DNA of 64,000 bases from Amoebophrya sp. A120 (taxonomy: Eukaryota; Sar; Dinophyceae; Syndiniales; Amoebophryaceae): contig CAJINV010000015.1 of NCBI GenBank assembly GCA_905178155.1, positions 395,309 to 459,308 of the forward strand, written 5' to 3'. How positions within the stretch are numbered: position 1 is the stretch's first letter; every line of letters starts with the position of its first letter. Below are positions 32,129 through 43,276 of this stretch, piece by piece. Position numbers and translations under genes: made by a program. The notes under the pieces were generated by a model, which had not been told where the DNA came from, searched no databases, and saw only the letters and a list, made by a program, of their open reading frames with translations.

Positions 32129-34574
32129 CTACAGTTCTGCCTTCTTGCCATCATGATTACCATATGCATTGCAAAAGTATCGTACTCGTATAAATGCATT
32201 ACAAATTTCCTCAGCGTTAGAAATGAAATTTGTAATGCGGATTTACCTTGAAAACAAGATTTGTAATGCATGATTGCAATACGAGTACGATACTTTTGCA
32301 CAGGATATACCACTAGCCCGTTTCGCGAATTCAGTGGAAACGCTGTTTGACAACTTCTGCAAACTCTCAATCGACAATTCTGGCAAAGTATCAAATGCAA
32401 AGAAGTCTGGGTCTGGAAACTTGTGATGCAAGTCAGTCAGCAAGAATAAGTGAACTGTAATGCGCAGCCAAGCATGACAAGTTTTTCCCGTGCTTCTGTG
32501 CTGCGCAGTCCGCATGAGCAACGGCGTTTTTGCATGACAGGCGAGACGAGAGGCTGTTCGTGGCCACGCAATACAGAGTGCAGAGTCACATACCAGACTA
32601 GCATGGCAAATATTGCAATCTTCCAGACCCAGACATATTTGCACTTGATACAAAACTGATGTCAGGAAAAAATCCAGATTGTTGTCCACCATGGTTGACG
32701 TAGTTTTTGCCGATGTGGTGGATTTGTTGTTTTCATCTTTTTCGTTTGAAGTTCCGGTTGTAGTTGCAGAAGAGGAATCAGCAGACGAAGCGGATGAAGA
32801 CTTTGTTCCTGTTCTTGGCGCTGAACTACTCGAACTACTTGTCTTTCTACTAGTACTCGTGCTGGAGTCAACATCTTTGTCTTTGATATCTGTCTTCGAA
32901 TTTAAACCAGCAGTTTTCTTCTTCTTTTTACCACCCCCTGATGCAGTTGCACTTGATGACCGTGTCCCGTCCCAGGTCACTTTGGTCGCCTTTCTCTTCT
33001 TCTTTTTCGCGCCGGCTCGCCTGTCTTTGGCCTTCATCTCCTCTGGGTCTGAGGCGCCCGACATGCTGGTCTTGCACTCCTCTTCACAAAGTTTTTCCTT
33101 GTCAATCTCCGTGCCCATCTGCATCAACTTCTCTTCCCCGACTTTCTCCGTGAACATCTGGCAGTACCTGATATAGTAGTTTTTGTGATAATTTGCATTT
33201 GGCTTAGTGTGTTTATGCATGACAAAGCAGACGATCTCCGTTCACTGACCACGCAACTACACAAATCGAAACTTGACAAACAAAAATGCTTAACTATCAA
33301 GTACGATATCAGCCTCTGGTCGTAGTCCCCCATGCCCATCTGCCCGAACCCCTTGTCATCCCCAAGATGGTCAATAATCCCGGGCCCAAACAAGTAGTAC
33401 TTCTCTTCATACTGTTTCACCCCGTAGGTTCGTTTGTCGAAACTCTTCTCGCTGCACACTTTCTCCTCCAGCAAGTCCAAAAACTCGTAGTCCTTCAGCG
33501 GCACATTGGGCCGGATACTCTATCAAATGTAAAAATGTCTGGGTCTGGAAGATTCTGAGATTTGTCATGCATATTTTGCATGGCCCAGGATGTCTGTAAT
33601 GCACGACCTAGCATCGCAGATCTTTAGAGGGCTTCCTGATGCCTACTCCGCATGACAAATGCCCTCCCCGCGTAGCAGAGACGAGACCTCTCTTGCTGGT
33701 CATGCAATGCCGATTTTCTTAGAGTCCAAAGTTAGCATCACAAGTTCCAACCTTCCAGACCCAGACATTTTTACATTTGATATACTAGTCACATTCGCGA
33801 TTTGCTTCTGAAGTTGGTGGAAGGTCGCCCGGCATATGCATTGCAAATATGTCTGGGTCTGGAAGCATGCAAGTTTGTCATGCTTGTCTCACACGACTCT
33901 TAAATCTGTAATGTATGAGCAGGAAATAAAGAGGCTCTCTACTCCTGTCAAGCAAATATGCAGTTTGTCATGCGGAGAGCGAAACACACAGGAGCTCAAA
34001 AACTTGTCATGCGTGGCTGCATATTGTAATGCGCCTACCATTCACAAACTAGCATCACAACTTTCCAGACCCAGACACATTTGCATTTGATACGGCACGC
34101 GTCGCAACGAAACCACTCGAACTTGTCTAAGGTGGCGGTGGCTTGGCTATTGTGAGGAAAAATGCTTCCTCCCCATATCGAAACGAAGTTTCTGATGCTG
34201 GATTTGCGTACACAAATCAGATTTATCTTGCAGAAAGTGCTTGGCGGCATTTTCTAAGCCTGTTTGGGTATGCAGAAGGCTAGCAATTACGCACGGCAAA
34301 CAGGTTCGCAGTAGTCGAAAGCGCATGACAGGCTGGCTGTGGAATGCACCACGTGGCTTCTGTTACCCTATAGGCAAGACAAAGGAAATTTGTGGGGACA
34401 AATCAACATCACAAATTTCCATTTTGATATGGGGAGGGGGGATTTTTCCTCTTGATATTGGCGGAGCAAAGTAAATGTTGTGGCCAGGAGGAGCAAGTAG
34501 ATCTGCATCTGCGTCGTGGCCGAGATGAAAACTCCAATACTTGATGTTCTCATGATCATGTTCTTGCGCGACAT
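32129..34574 (-). CDS. Canopy-like secreted/ER protein (saposin-fold, DUF3456 type) with charged tail
   Basis: Seven exons (34574-34458, 34147-34093, 33834-33783, 33520-33305, 33167-32651, 32388-32308, 32162-32129) give 348 aa from the first ATG. ATG at 34508 would give a better signal peptide (MQIYLLLLATTFTLLRQATA). The next part, WFRCDACRATFHQLQKQIANV, then FLDLLEEKVCSE, then SYCQMFTEKVGEE and KLCEEEC, has the six-cysteine spacing of canopy family proteins, ER chaperone-like partners of receptors in animals. The remainder is a Lys-rich (KKKKRKA) and Ser/Thr-rich tail not usual for the family. Five introns are introners and one is GT-AG. The family call is from motif spacing only. Confidence 0.7.
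32163..32307. mobile_element. Introner family B, last intron of the canopy-like gene
   Basis: Ends TATGCATTGCAAAAGTATCG and CTTTTGCACAGGATA. Exact target repeat TACCA. Leaves a final exon of 34 nt ending KKAEL. Confidence 0.9.
32389..32650. mobile_element. Introner family A, intron 5 of the canopy-like gene
   Basis: Ends TATCAAATGCAAAGAAGTC and TTTGCACTTGATA. Target repeat CAAAG/CAAAA, one mismatch. Confidence 0.88.
33168..33304 (-). other. GT-AG intron, intron 4 of the canopy-like gene
   Basis: A 137-nt intron starting GTACTTGAT and ending ATATCAG on the sense strand; it joins LIS to YCQMF. It has no introner terminus of the families here, but GTAC is repeated at both junctions and its two ends are weakly inverted (GTACTTGATA against GTACCTGATA). 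It may be a decayed insertion. Confidence 0.8.
33521..33782. mobile_element. Introner family A, intron 3 of the canopy-like gene
   Basis: Ends TATCAAATGTAAAAATGTC and its inverse. Target repeat TACTC/TACTA, one mismatch. Joins NVTS to IRPN. Confidence 0.88.
33835..34092. mobile_element. Introner family A, intron 2 of the canopy-like gene
   Basis: Ends TATGCATTGCAAATATGTC and CATTTGCATTTGATA, that is two different termini on one family-A core. Exact target repeat CGGCA. Splits the CDAC/RATF codons. Confidence 0.9.
34148..34457. mobile_element. Introner family E, intron 1 of the canopy-like gene
   Basis: Ends TATTGTGAGGAAAAATGC and GGGGATTTTTCCTCTTGATA. Exact target repeat TTGGC. It lies just after the signal peptide. 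Confidence 0.9.
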
Positions 34575-35406
34575 GTTGAGTCGTGTGGGCCTCCGGGAAC
34601 ATACAAGTTGAAAAAGCAACGAGGACCGCGGATGTTGGCGCACAAGATGACAGTACCTTCAGGCACAACGTGCAAAGATCAAGATGTTCTTACAACGGAC
34701 TCGCGTCATGAGTATGATGTTGACAGTGAAGTAGACACGATGATTTTTTTTCACAGACAAATAGAAATACCGTTACCGGAAGATGATCCCAGATCAAGAT
34801 GAAAATACAACTTTTAGCAACAGAAAATTTCGTGTCAGACTACCGCGTCGTAGAGGTCATCAAGAGCTGCGTCACAGGATTGGGTACTGCCGATGAAAGA
34901 TTGTACTTAGACAGACATCAGGATATGGGTAGTAGAAACCGAACAAGTTTACGAGTTTCACGATGAATCCATGCTGTGGCTGGACACGCATCGAGTTGAG
35001 GAGCCTCAACATGATGAAAGAATGTTTCTAAGGGAAACAACGGGATTGAAATCCACGCTATGACAATTATTTCGTATCTCTTGTCTTCTTTCCACCAATC
35101 GTGGCACGTCTTTCATTAATTTTCCGACTTTCTTCAATCAACAGTAAAAAAATGGTAAATGCTGCCTTGCCGTGCCTGCCGGTCGCGTTTGCCGTTAGTA
35201 CACAACGCATTCTACAGACAACGAAAAATTCTGGTGAACAAAAGAAAACTTTCTGTTTCAATATTTTCTACAGGCGCGTTGCGAAACATTTCAAGATATG
35301 ATGGAGGTATTAGAAACAGCATGCTCTTCGTGTGTAGAAACGACCTTGATATTCTTACCCATTACAACACGAATTGAAAGCGAACCACTAAAATGAATAG
35401 ACATCA
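34575..35406. other. Spacer
   Basis: About 830 bases with no gene, introner or repeat that I can support. Confidence 0.4.
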
Positions 35407-38400
35407 TTAGATTTCTTGAACAACAACCCCAGTCGAACTGCTTCCGAAAGAAGTACTCTCTTCTTTCTCGTCCCTGCTTGAAGATGTGGCTTTCGTTACC
35501 CTGTCACCGCCACCACCTACCCTTCCCGTCCGCAGCAACACCACCGCCAGGTAGCCCCAAACCATCATATCCTGTGCAAAAGTGTCTGGGTCTGGGAGAT
35601 TCCGAGACCTGTCATGCAGATTTTCCATTATCCATGTCGTCTGGAATGCAGCACCTAGCATGACAGATTCTGTGAGATCCCTATTATGCCTATCCTGCGT
35701 GAGAAACTCCCTGCCAACTTGGTCGAAAGTGGACAGCTTCTGGCACTCATGCAACACAGATGCTTGCATGATCCAGAATTAGCATGACAAGTTGCAACCT
35801 TCCAGACCCAGGCATATTTGCAATCCATACATCACTGCGCCGAGCAACATGGTGCTAGAAAACCCCGAAACTTTCCGCAACCACGCGCCGAGCAATATGG
35901 CGTTCTCAACTGTTACATTCTCAACTGTTACATGAAGTTGTGATGCAAGAATGGCACAGGTGAGAGGGAGAACCTTGCGCGTCTTGCAATACAGATTTGG
36001 TGCGGATTCTAGTGCTATTTAGCTCTCTGAGAATTTGTCATGCGAAGCAGCTTCATCATCTGGCGCCTGCGCCTCATGGTCAGTTTGCATGACAAATCAT
36101 GGAACGGCTGAGAATGTAACGTTTGAGAACCCCATAAGCAACGGCCCAATAATCAAGCCGAGCTGGGTGAAAATGTTGAACAAAGCGACGACCTGTTCCG
36201 TCACGGACTCGGTGTTTGTGTTGTTGGTGTTTTCGGATTTTTGCATAGGTTGCCCGTCTTGCAAGTTGTGGATTCCGCTATCCTGCGTTTGCTTCATGGC
36301 AGGAAGCGTTGGCACGAGTAGCAACGCCTGTCCCAGACCGAGGAGGACCAAAATCACCGCTTCAATAACTGTGCACTCTTGTAGTTCATCAGTCGACGTT
36401 CTTCTTTCGTCACTTCTTCCCTCGCCCAGCAGAACTGAGTGATACAGCCCCAGCAGCAGCAAGCAAAACCCGGACACCCCCGCGCCCAGCTTCAGGCTCC
36501 GGAGATACAGTTTCTCCCGGTCCGCAATGGTGCCCGCCGGAACGCCGCAGAGACTGTAGGAGATGGAAAGAATGGCGTACATGTAGCCGATTTGGAGGAC
36601 GTCTAGATGGAGAAATTGCTTCGCGTGAATCGCGTAGATGGGCTCAACCAGGCCGAAAACGAAGGTTCCGAGAAAAAGAAAACCGGCCGGAATCAGTATC
36701 CTGCGCAAAAATGTCCCCACCTCCCCATAGTCAAGTTGGTAAATCTGCAACACAAATCCCCAAAGTTTTGGGAGTTGTGCATGACAAGTTTCCATCTGCA
36801 GTGTAGTGGTGGTTGGCAACGGAAGCCGCATGACAAGGCCACCTTCGTTCTCATCCTGTTTACAGCATGACAAGCTCCAAAACAAGATATGGAAATGACT
36901 CTCATGGAGATGCGCATTACAAATGTTGCACTGTCGTTGCACATTTGCATGACAACTCTGGGGTGGGGACGTTTTTACTCAGGATAATCAGGATTGCGAA
37001 GTTGTCTTTTGCGAGCACAGAGTAGAGGTTGATGTTAGACGTCGTGGCTTCCTCCTCCTTAGTAATCTTATCCGCGTTCTTGGTGTACGAAGGAGTACGA
37101 GTAGGAGTCTGTGCTGCTTGTTCTTGCTCCACGTTCTTGGCGTCCACTTTGGCTTTCGCTAATGGAGGTTGGACGAGGCTGTTATCTTTATTCCCCGGCT
37201 CCGGCTGCACCAGACTTCGATTTAATATTTTCCGGTTGCTCCTACTTCCCAGCTCAAACCACGCGAGCAAAACCACGACCGGGACCGCGACAAACAGCAT
37301 CAAGCATCCCGACACCAAAAACGGGCAAGAAAACGAGCCCCCGATGAGTTCTAGCCAGGACCCGATCGGCGGCCCGCAAGAGAACCCAACGCCGATAATA
37401 ACTTCGTTTCACCTATCCACAGTAAATCAAAATTTCCCACACGACACGACGATGTACAAATGCGGTTTCTGGATTTGACAAAAGTTTCGTTCAATCCTCA
37501 ACTTAATACTTGACGAAAAAATATATTTGTAGTGCATATTTTGCACATGCACGTTGTGTGCAGCAGGAAATCAAAATTTGTATTGCGTATAACCCCATGA
37601 CCAATCCCAGGTCGTCCACAAACCGGTCGGCCACCATACTGAAGATTGCGAGATTCGAAAACGCTTGGCCGATCCCACCAAGCAACCTTGTAAAAATCTG
37701 GAGGTAAAGGACAAATTCCGGGTTGGAAGCAAACCAGATCGGCGTGTAGCCGAACAAAATCGCGGAGAGCCCCTGCAGCAAGAGACCGAAGAGAAGAATC
37801 GTAATGCGGGTTTTTGTCGTGGAACTGGTGTAGTTGCTCTTCGTGGTTTTCATCTGCGCGTCGACAAGATCCTTGCCTGTTCTTTCGGTGGTAGAAGTGG
37901 TAGAAACCGTAGATGTACTAGTTTCATCTTCACTGTTCTTACTACTAGATGAATTTTTCGCCGCAATTTTTTCGCTGATCACCGGGGTGAAGAGCAAAAC
38001 CGCAACGGAGTAGACCGCAAACACCGACCCAACCCACGTGACGTCGATGTTTAACTTAGCATACTCCGCGGGGAGGATCGGCGCGATCTATGCATTGCAA
38101 ATATGTCTGTGTCTGGAACAAGATTCCGACATTTGTAATGCAGTTTTTCCAAGCAACCCCAGGTCTGGAATGCAGAGCCTAGCATCACAGATTCATTGCG
38201 CAGCCTCTTGGTCTTGGTGATGCCCATCCTGCATGAGAAATGCCCTTTCAACATCAGCATGGCCAGAAGTGGGCACCTTTATTTGCATGCCATGCATCAC
38301 AGATCTTTGTATGATCCGCAACACGCATCACAAGTTCGGATCCTTCCAGACATCCAGACATATTTGCATTTGATACGATCAGGCTGCACACGATGTTCGA

Positions 38401-39384
38401 GGTTAAGCCGACGAGACACATCGACAGCAGTATCGAAAGGAAAAATCCCCCCTCCCCATATCAAAACGGAATTTCTGATGCTGGATTTGTGTACACAAAT
38501 CAGCTTTGTATTGCAGAGAGGCACTGCGGCCAGATCCCCAGGCAAGGTGGGGGCGTATGGGTCTAGTTGTTCAGCATGGCAAACGGCTCCCCTTTAGGCC
38601 CAACAGCATGACAAATCGCTTCCCTATTAATGGGGCGGAAGCTTGTTCTGCCCTTGTCTTCTTGCAAGACAAATGCGATTTGTGACCTCAAAGCAGCAAC
38701 ACAAATTTTCGGAAACATACCTTTTCAATATGGGGAGGGGGGATTTTTCCGCACGATAAGCAGGTAAAGGAAATCTAACAGCCGTTTCTGCAGCGCTACT
38801 TTGCTCGCGAAACTCCGTCGCGCGGGCGCTCCTGGCGGGGGTACAAGTTGGGGGGACCTGCTCCGACTGTTTTCGAACTCAACATATTCCTCATCGTTAT
38901 TTTCATTGCCGTTGTTCTTGTCATCATCTACGTGAAGGACGTAGTTCTTCTGCATCGCCTATCAAATGCAAATAGGTCTGGCTGTGGAAGATTGCGAGAT
39001 TTGTATTGCTGCACTCGCATATTACCCCTCAACTCTGTGATGCATGTTGTGGAATAGCGACGTCAACCCTCTGTCATACAAAAACGCGATTTCTCATGCT
39101 GGTTGCGCACGACGTAAGCGCTCGTGAATTTCTCATGCGTGGCTGCGTATTGGAATCAGTTTGTGATGCATGTACTATTAGCATCACAACTTTCCAGACC
39201 CAGACATATTTGCGATGCATATCGCCCCGAATACCTGGTCCTGCTTCGACGCGGTTCTAATCTTGCAACACGACAAATCTGCCGTGCCAGTTTTGCTTGT
39301 GTGGTCGAAGTAGCTCCCATCAACTTGGTGGTGCTGAAGCAACAGAGGTTGCTCGAGGTGCTGCATCTTTGCGTTCTGGTTCAT
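35407..39384 (-). CDS. Major facilitator superfamily transporter (vesicular/multidrug transporter-like)
   Basis: Eight exons (39384-39222, 38959-38759, 38430-38376, 38088-37590, 37413-36987, 36696-36137, 35895-35830, 35567-35407) give 698 aa. The N-terminal cytosolic part includes EQPLLLQHH, a possible dileucine sorting signal. Membrane segments follow: LLSMCLVGLTSNIVCSLIAP, WVGSVFAVYSVAVLLFTPVI, ILLFGLLLQGLSAILFGY, then FTRLLGGIGQAFSNLAIFSM and LVMGLNEVIIGVGFSCGPPIG (the family's helix-5 E-x-x-x-G-x-G...GPP-x-G pattern), LMLFVAVPVVVLLAWF. The second half has FLFLGTFVFGLVEPIYAI, YMYAILSISYSLCGVPAG and LFNIFTQLGLIIGPLLGAWL. Long Ser/Thr- and Lys/Glu-rich loops interrupt both halves. Substrate unknown; the pattern is closest to SLC18-type drug/H+ antiporters. 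All seven introns are introners. Confidence 0.85.
35568..35829. mobile_element. Introner family A core with family-B type terminus, intron 7 of the transporter gene
   Basis: Left end TATCCTGTGCAAAAGTGTC, right end ATTTGCAATCCATA. The core is family A (GTCTGGGTCTGG). Exact target repeat CATCA. Confidence 0.9.
35896..36136. mobile_element. Introner family D, intron 6 of the transporter gene
   Basis: Ends TATGGCGTTCTCAACTGTTA and the inverse ending GAGAACCCCATA. Exact target repeat AGCAA. Joins IIGPLL to GAWL. Confidence 0.9.
36697..36986. mobile_element. Introner family C, intron 5 of the transporter gene
   Basis: Ends TATCCTGCGCAAAAATGTCC and the inverse ending TTACTCAGGATA. Exact target repeat ATCAG. 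Joins NFAIL to IPAGF. Confidence 0.9.
37414..37589. mobile_element. Unclassified introner (J), intron 4 of the transporter gene
   Basis: Ends TATCCACAGTAAATC and AAATTTGTATTGCGTA, with AATCAAAATTT near both ends. Target repeat TCACC/TAACC, one mismatch. Only retention of the upstream copy avoids a stop codon, giving VMGLNEVIIG. Confidence 0.8.
38089..38375. mobile_element. Introner family A, intron 3 of the transporter gene
   Basis: Ends TATGCATTGCAAATATGTC and ATTTGCATTTGATA. Exact target repeat CGATC. Joins CSLI to APILP. Confidence 0.9.
38431..38758. mobile_element. Introner family E, intron 2 of the transporter gene
   Basis: Ends TATCGAAAGGAAAAATCCCC and GGGATTTTTCCGCACGATA. Exact target repeat AGCAG. 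Joins LYL to LSMC. Confidence 0.9.
38960..39221. mobile_element. Introner family A, intron 1 of the transporter gene
   Basis: Ends TATCAAATGCAAATAGGTC and ATTTGCGATGCATA. Exact target repeat TCGCC. Confidence 0.9.
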
Positions 39385-40652
39385 TTCCTACTTCCTTAGA
39401 ATCAAACAGATTTCCTTCCGGATTCTGTTTGTCTTGGTTTTCTCGTTTGAGGGATGAATTATAACGGCAGACGTAGAAAATTTGGCTACTTGTTGTTATT
39501 CGAAGCGGCTGCCATATTAATTTCACTCTTTCATAAAACAAAATCCCTACCCGGTTCTCTCTCTGTCTTGCAGCTGCACTTTGTTCCAACTACTCCCTCC
39601 CCGGTTCTACATACACATACTCTCTCCTGTCTTGCATTCTGTTGCATCTTATTGAGTAGTCTCCTGCCTACAGCATCGAAATCGCCTTTGCCTCCACTCG
39701 TCTCTACTTCATGAAGAATGCATTCCCAGCAATAGATACTGCCTTGTCGAAAACCCAAGACTAAGGTACACGACCTCTACAAACAACCAAAATCAGGATT
39801 AATTAAAAATCGACGGTACGGCTCTCTTCCGTATCGTGCGATTGGGGAAGCAAGAAGCAGAAGCAGAACTTACTAGAGCCGGTAGTGAAAATTTGTGTGA
39901 CCTGGCGCGGAAATGTTTTTAAACCACGGCAACGGGAACCGACTACCGGTGGTTGTTTTGGGATTTTTCAAAGACGTGCTTGATTGCAAGACAAAATGTA
40001 GTCACATAGACATCATCTAGATAGAAGTAGATGAATCCATGATCGCGCCAGGCCGCGGTTTCATCTTTTTTTATCGCATTCGTTTACAGTTTACAGTTTA
40101 CAGTGTTCGCGTAGTACGCGAGACTTCTACTCAAAATGAGGAGTCTATTTGAGGAACTTCAACGTGAAGAACCTCTTGATTTCAATTTCAGAACAAATTC
40201 TTCAAAACTGTGTGCGCTCAAGCTGGTCGTATCTGCATACCGTATGGCTACCGCATAGCTCATCTACTTTTTCGTTTGATTTATTATACGGCCTATCATT
40301 TTTTCCCAGCCCGTCACGAAGCTCGTGCGTCTCTACGAGGACATAATTCTGTTTTAAGTAAATAAGGCACTGTAGTGAAAGAACTGTGAACTGTGTTCAT
40401 TTTACTTCGCACCGAAAAACAAAAAGTTCTCTAGCTTGCTGGCTGGAGAATAAAGTAAGTACTTAGTTAAGTGGCTGCAATGTCATTTCTCATTGTTCTG
40501 TAGTTCCAAAATCGAAGATCTGTTGAATCTTCTCCGCCACATTCAAAATTCGTGAATTCTGCTGCTTGAAAAACAGTCTTTTAGCTTAAAGAGCTGTATT
40601 TCCGCGTCCTCCACGATTTCCACCAGCGATAACTGCCGTCGCCACGTCAATG
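39385..40652. other. Spacer
   Basis: About 1.27 kb without a supported gene or introner. It includes pyrimidine-rich stretches near 39560-39700 and TTTACAG repeats near 40085-40100. Probably the promoter side of the transporter gene and the 3' side of the next. Confidence 0.4.
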
Positions 40653-43276
40653 TTATTTCGGCGGGTTTTGCAAAAAGCTTCTGGTTCCATTCGAAGAGGC
40701 AGTAGAAGAGGAACTGCTACTGCTCCCTCCCGTGGTAGATATCAAAGAAAACAAGTCCGTCACGATCACTCACGTCACGATCACTCATGCGCATTCTTGC
40801 ATATACAAAATTGTTTGTCATACGTAAAAATGCATCACAGCCAAACTTCATTAGGGATTTCCCTAGTGTTTCTGCAATACAGGGAAAGTTTGTGATGCTG
40901 AGAAAATTTGTAATGCAAAACCTGCAAGTGAGTGACTGTGACAAACTTTTTTCTCTCCATAGTAGAGGTTCCGCCAACACTGTTCACCACAACAACCTGC
41001 TGATTTTCAAGAGCATCCACCTGGTGCTCTGCTGTCCCCGCCAACATAATAATTCTTGCACGTAGATCCTGCACAAATTTGTGGGCAAGTTGTTTGTAAT
41101 TCTTTCTACTGTCGTCGTGGCCCGTGCTGTCTCGGAGGTTCATCCGCTTGGTATAATTTCCTGTCCCGGCTGCATCGTCTCGGCCGTGTTGAGAAAGATG
41201 AAGGCGCAGAACCGGAGTTGTCCTGGCTGATGCAGTAGGATGAACTGAAGGGTTTGCGGCTGTAGCACGACGCCGAGTTCTGTCGACAAAACAAGCCTGA
41301 TGCTCTTGATGCTCAGAAGTATTACAAGAGTGAAGATCGCCTTCCTCCACCTCGTCTACTTCATCTTCACTCCCGCAAGAAGGTGTACCAATATCAGACA
41401 CAGCGGAGTCCGTCTCGTGATCTCCGACTTCATTAGTTGCAGTACCAGTCGCGTGGTTGTTGGCCCAGGTCCCCGTCGCGGCCAGCACAGAAGGTGGGAG
41501 AATTTTCCTTGCCCCACCACCAACTCGCACCCGCCCCGCCCCGCCATCCCGATCGGGGCCACCTCCGGGTCCGTATGAACTGCAAAAGTATCCTATCGTA
41601 CTAGTACAAATTGCATTACAAATTTGATCAGCATGAGAAACGGAATTTGTCATGCTGTTTTACTTTGAAAAGAAGATTTGTCATGCATATACTGCAATTA
41701 GTACGACTACGATACTTTTGCACAGGATAGTCCGTCCGGGCCATCAAACTGCGTGCTCGAAACGCCAAAACACGTCATGCCCTCGGGCGGGTCCGCACGA
41801 CTGCCGTCGTCGAAGTCGTGCAGAGGTAGAGGTCCTGGCTCACTTCTCAGCTCCTCCCGTTCGCGATACACCGGCACCGCGTGGTAAATTTCTCGTCGGG
41901 GTGGGAGGAAATCTTCATCGTCTTCGCCGCCACCAGCCGCCACGGAATTGCGACGCATCCTCTCGTCCTCAGCCTCCCGCTGCAACCTCCGTTGTTCGCG
42001 TTCCTTTTCCTCGATCTTTCTTTTCTCCTCTTCGATCCCGTCCTGGAATATGAACTGCAAAAGTTAGTATCGTACCCGTAAAAACTCCTCAGCATGAGAA
42101 ATTAAATTTGTAATGCGGATTTACCTCAACAAAAAGATTTGTAATGCATGATTGCAATACGAGTACGACACTTTTGCACAGGATATGGAAACTTTTGTAG
42201 CAATGTTTGTTCGCCAGCTATGGCGTTCTCACATGTTACATCCTCAACTGTTACACGATTTGTCATGCAAAGTTGCAATCAGAATCGGCACGATCAAGCT
42301 GCTTCGCATGACAAATTCCCGACGAGCCCAACAGGCTGAGAATCTTTGCCAAATCTGTCATGCAAGAAGCGCAAGGTCCTCTATTTCGCTGTTGCAGTTC
42401 TTGCATCACAAATCCATGTTGTAACAGTTGAGGATGTAACAGTTGAGAACGCCATACCAGCGCAAACCTGAAGCGGTGCTTGCTGCTGCACAGATCGCGC
42501 AGGGACGTGGTCCGCCCTTGCAAGATTCTCGCAGCGGCGGAGACCGTGGGGGGGTCGTCGTTTTGCCACCAAGGCTGAAACTGTTTCTTGTCCTTGTTCT
42601 GTTGTTTGTGTTCCCACGACAGTAAATCGTTTACTTCCTGCACCCGCTCCTCAATTGTCTTCGTGCTTGTTTGACGGACGTCGCCGAGTCTGGAGCTGAG
42701 GAAGGGCATAATGTTATCAGTGAAGATGTTGTCCGGGAGTGTGGGAAGGAGCGCCTGGTCAACATCGACATCGTGTAGGTCATCTAGTCCATCTGTTGTA
42801 GCTGCATTCCCTGGAGCTCCACCAGAGGGAGCTGCACCGCCAGCAGTGTTAGTTGCGCTACTCGCACCACCGGAAAGATTTTGTTCTCCTGCGCAACTAC
42901 AATTATTATCGGAGCTCGAAGTTGTACTAGTTGTAACAAATTTCCGCAAGCGGCACCGCCGTTCCTCGCTCTTCTGCGTTCGGTCGGGAAGGCGCAGGGA
43001 CGTGTCGGAATAGACTTTGCCATTGTTATAAACCGTATTCGACTGGTTCAGGTTCTTCTGTAGGTTGTGGGATGTTGAAGAACCAATCGTACGCACGGCG
43101 AGGGCCGCTCCCTGCAGCAGCGAGGAGGTAGAGAGTCCGAGCGGGACTACAAACGAGGACTTTATGTAGAGGTGCAGCAACACGTACACGGTTTTGGCAG
43201 CTATCACGGTTGCCACACTACCGCGACGTTGGCCTCCGAGGGAAAAGGGGGTGCTCATCATGCTTCTTCTAGGCAT
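40653..43276 (-). CDS. Predicted membrane-anchored coiled-coil protein, function unknown
   Basis: Five exons (43276-42457, 42218-42186, 42048-41730, 41573-40962, 40739-40653) give 616 aa. ATG at 43276. Residues about 20-50 (VIAAKTVYVLLHLYIKSSFVVPLGL) form one hydrophobic segment. A Gly/Ala/Ser-rich stretch follows, then an acidic segment with LPDNIFTDNIMPFLSSRLGDVR and EERVQEVNDLLSWEH. A highly charged helix (GIEEEKRKIEEKEREQRRLQ and onward) is probably a coiled coil. The C-terminal part includes YKQLAHKFVQDLRARIIMLAGTAEHQ and a Ser-rich end (RSFLQNPPK). No family recognised. All four introns are introners with exact target repeats, one exon being 33 nt. Confidence 0.72.
40740..40961. mobile_element. 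Introner family K, intron 4 of the 40653-43276 gene
   Basis: Ends TATCAAAGAAAACAAGTC and AACTTTTTTCTCTCCATA, followed inward by GTCACGATCACTC-like words. Exact target repeat GTAGA. Confidence 0.88.
41574..41729. mobile_element. Introner family B, intron 3 of the 40653-43276 gene
   Basis: Ends TATGAACTGCAAAAGTATC and CTTTTGCACAGGATA. Exact target repeat GTCCG. Confidence 0.9.
42049..42185. mobile_element. Introner family B, intron 2 of the 40653-43276 gene
   Basis: Ends TATGAACTGCAAAAGTTAG and CTTTTGCACAGGATA. Exact target repeat TGGAA. At 137 bp, the shortest family-B copy here. Confidence 0.9.
42219..42456. mobile_element. Introner family D, intron 1 of the 40653-43276 gene
   Basis: Ends TATGGCGTTCTCACATGTTA and the inverse ending GAGAACGCCATA. 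Exact target repeat CCAGC. Confidence 0.9.
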
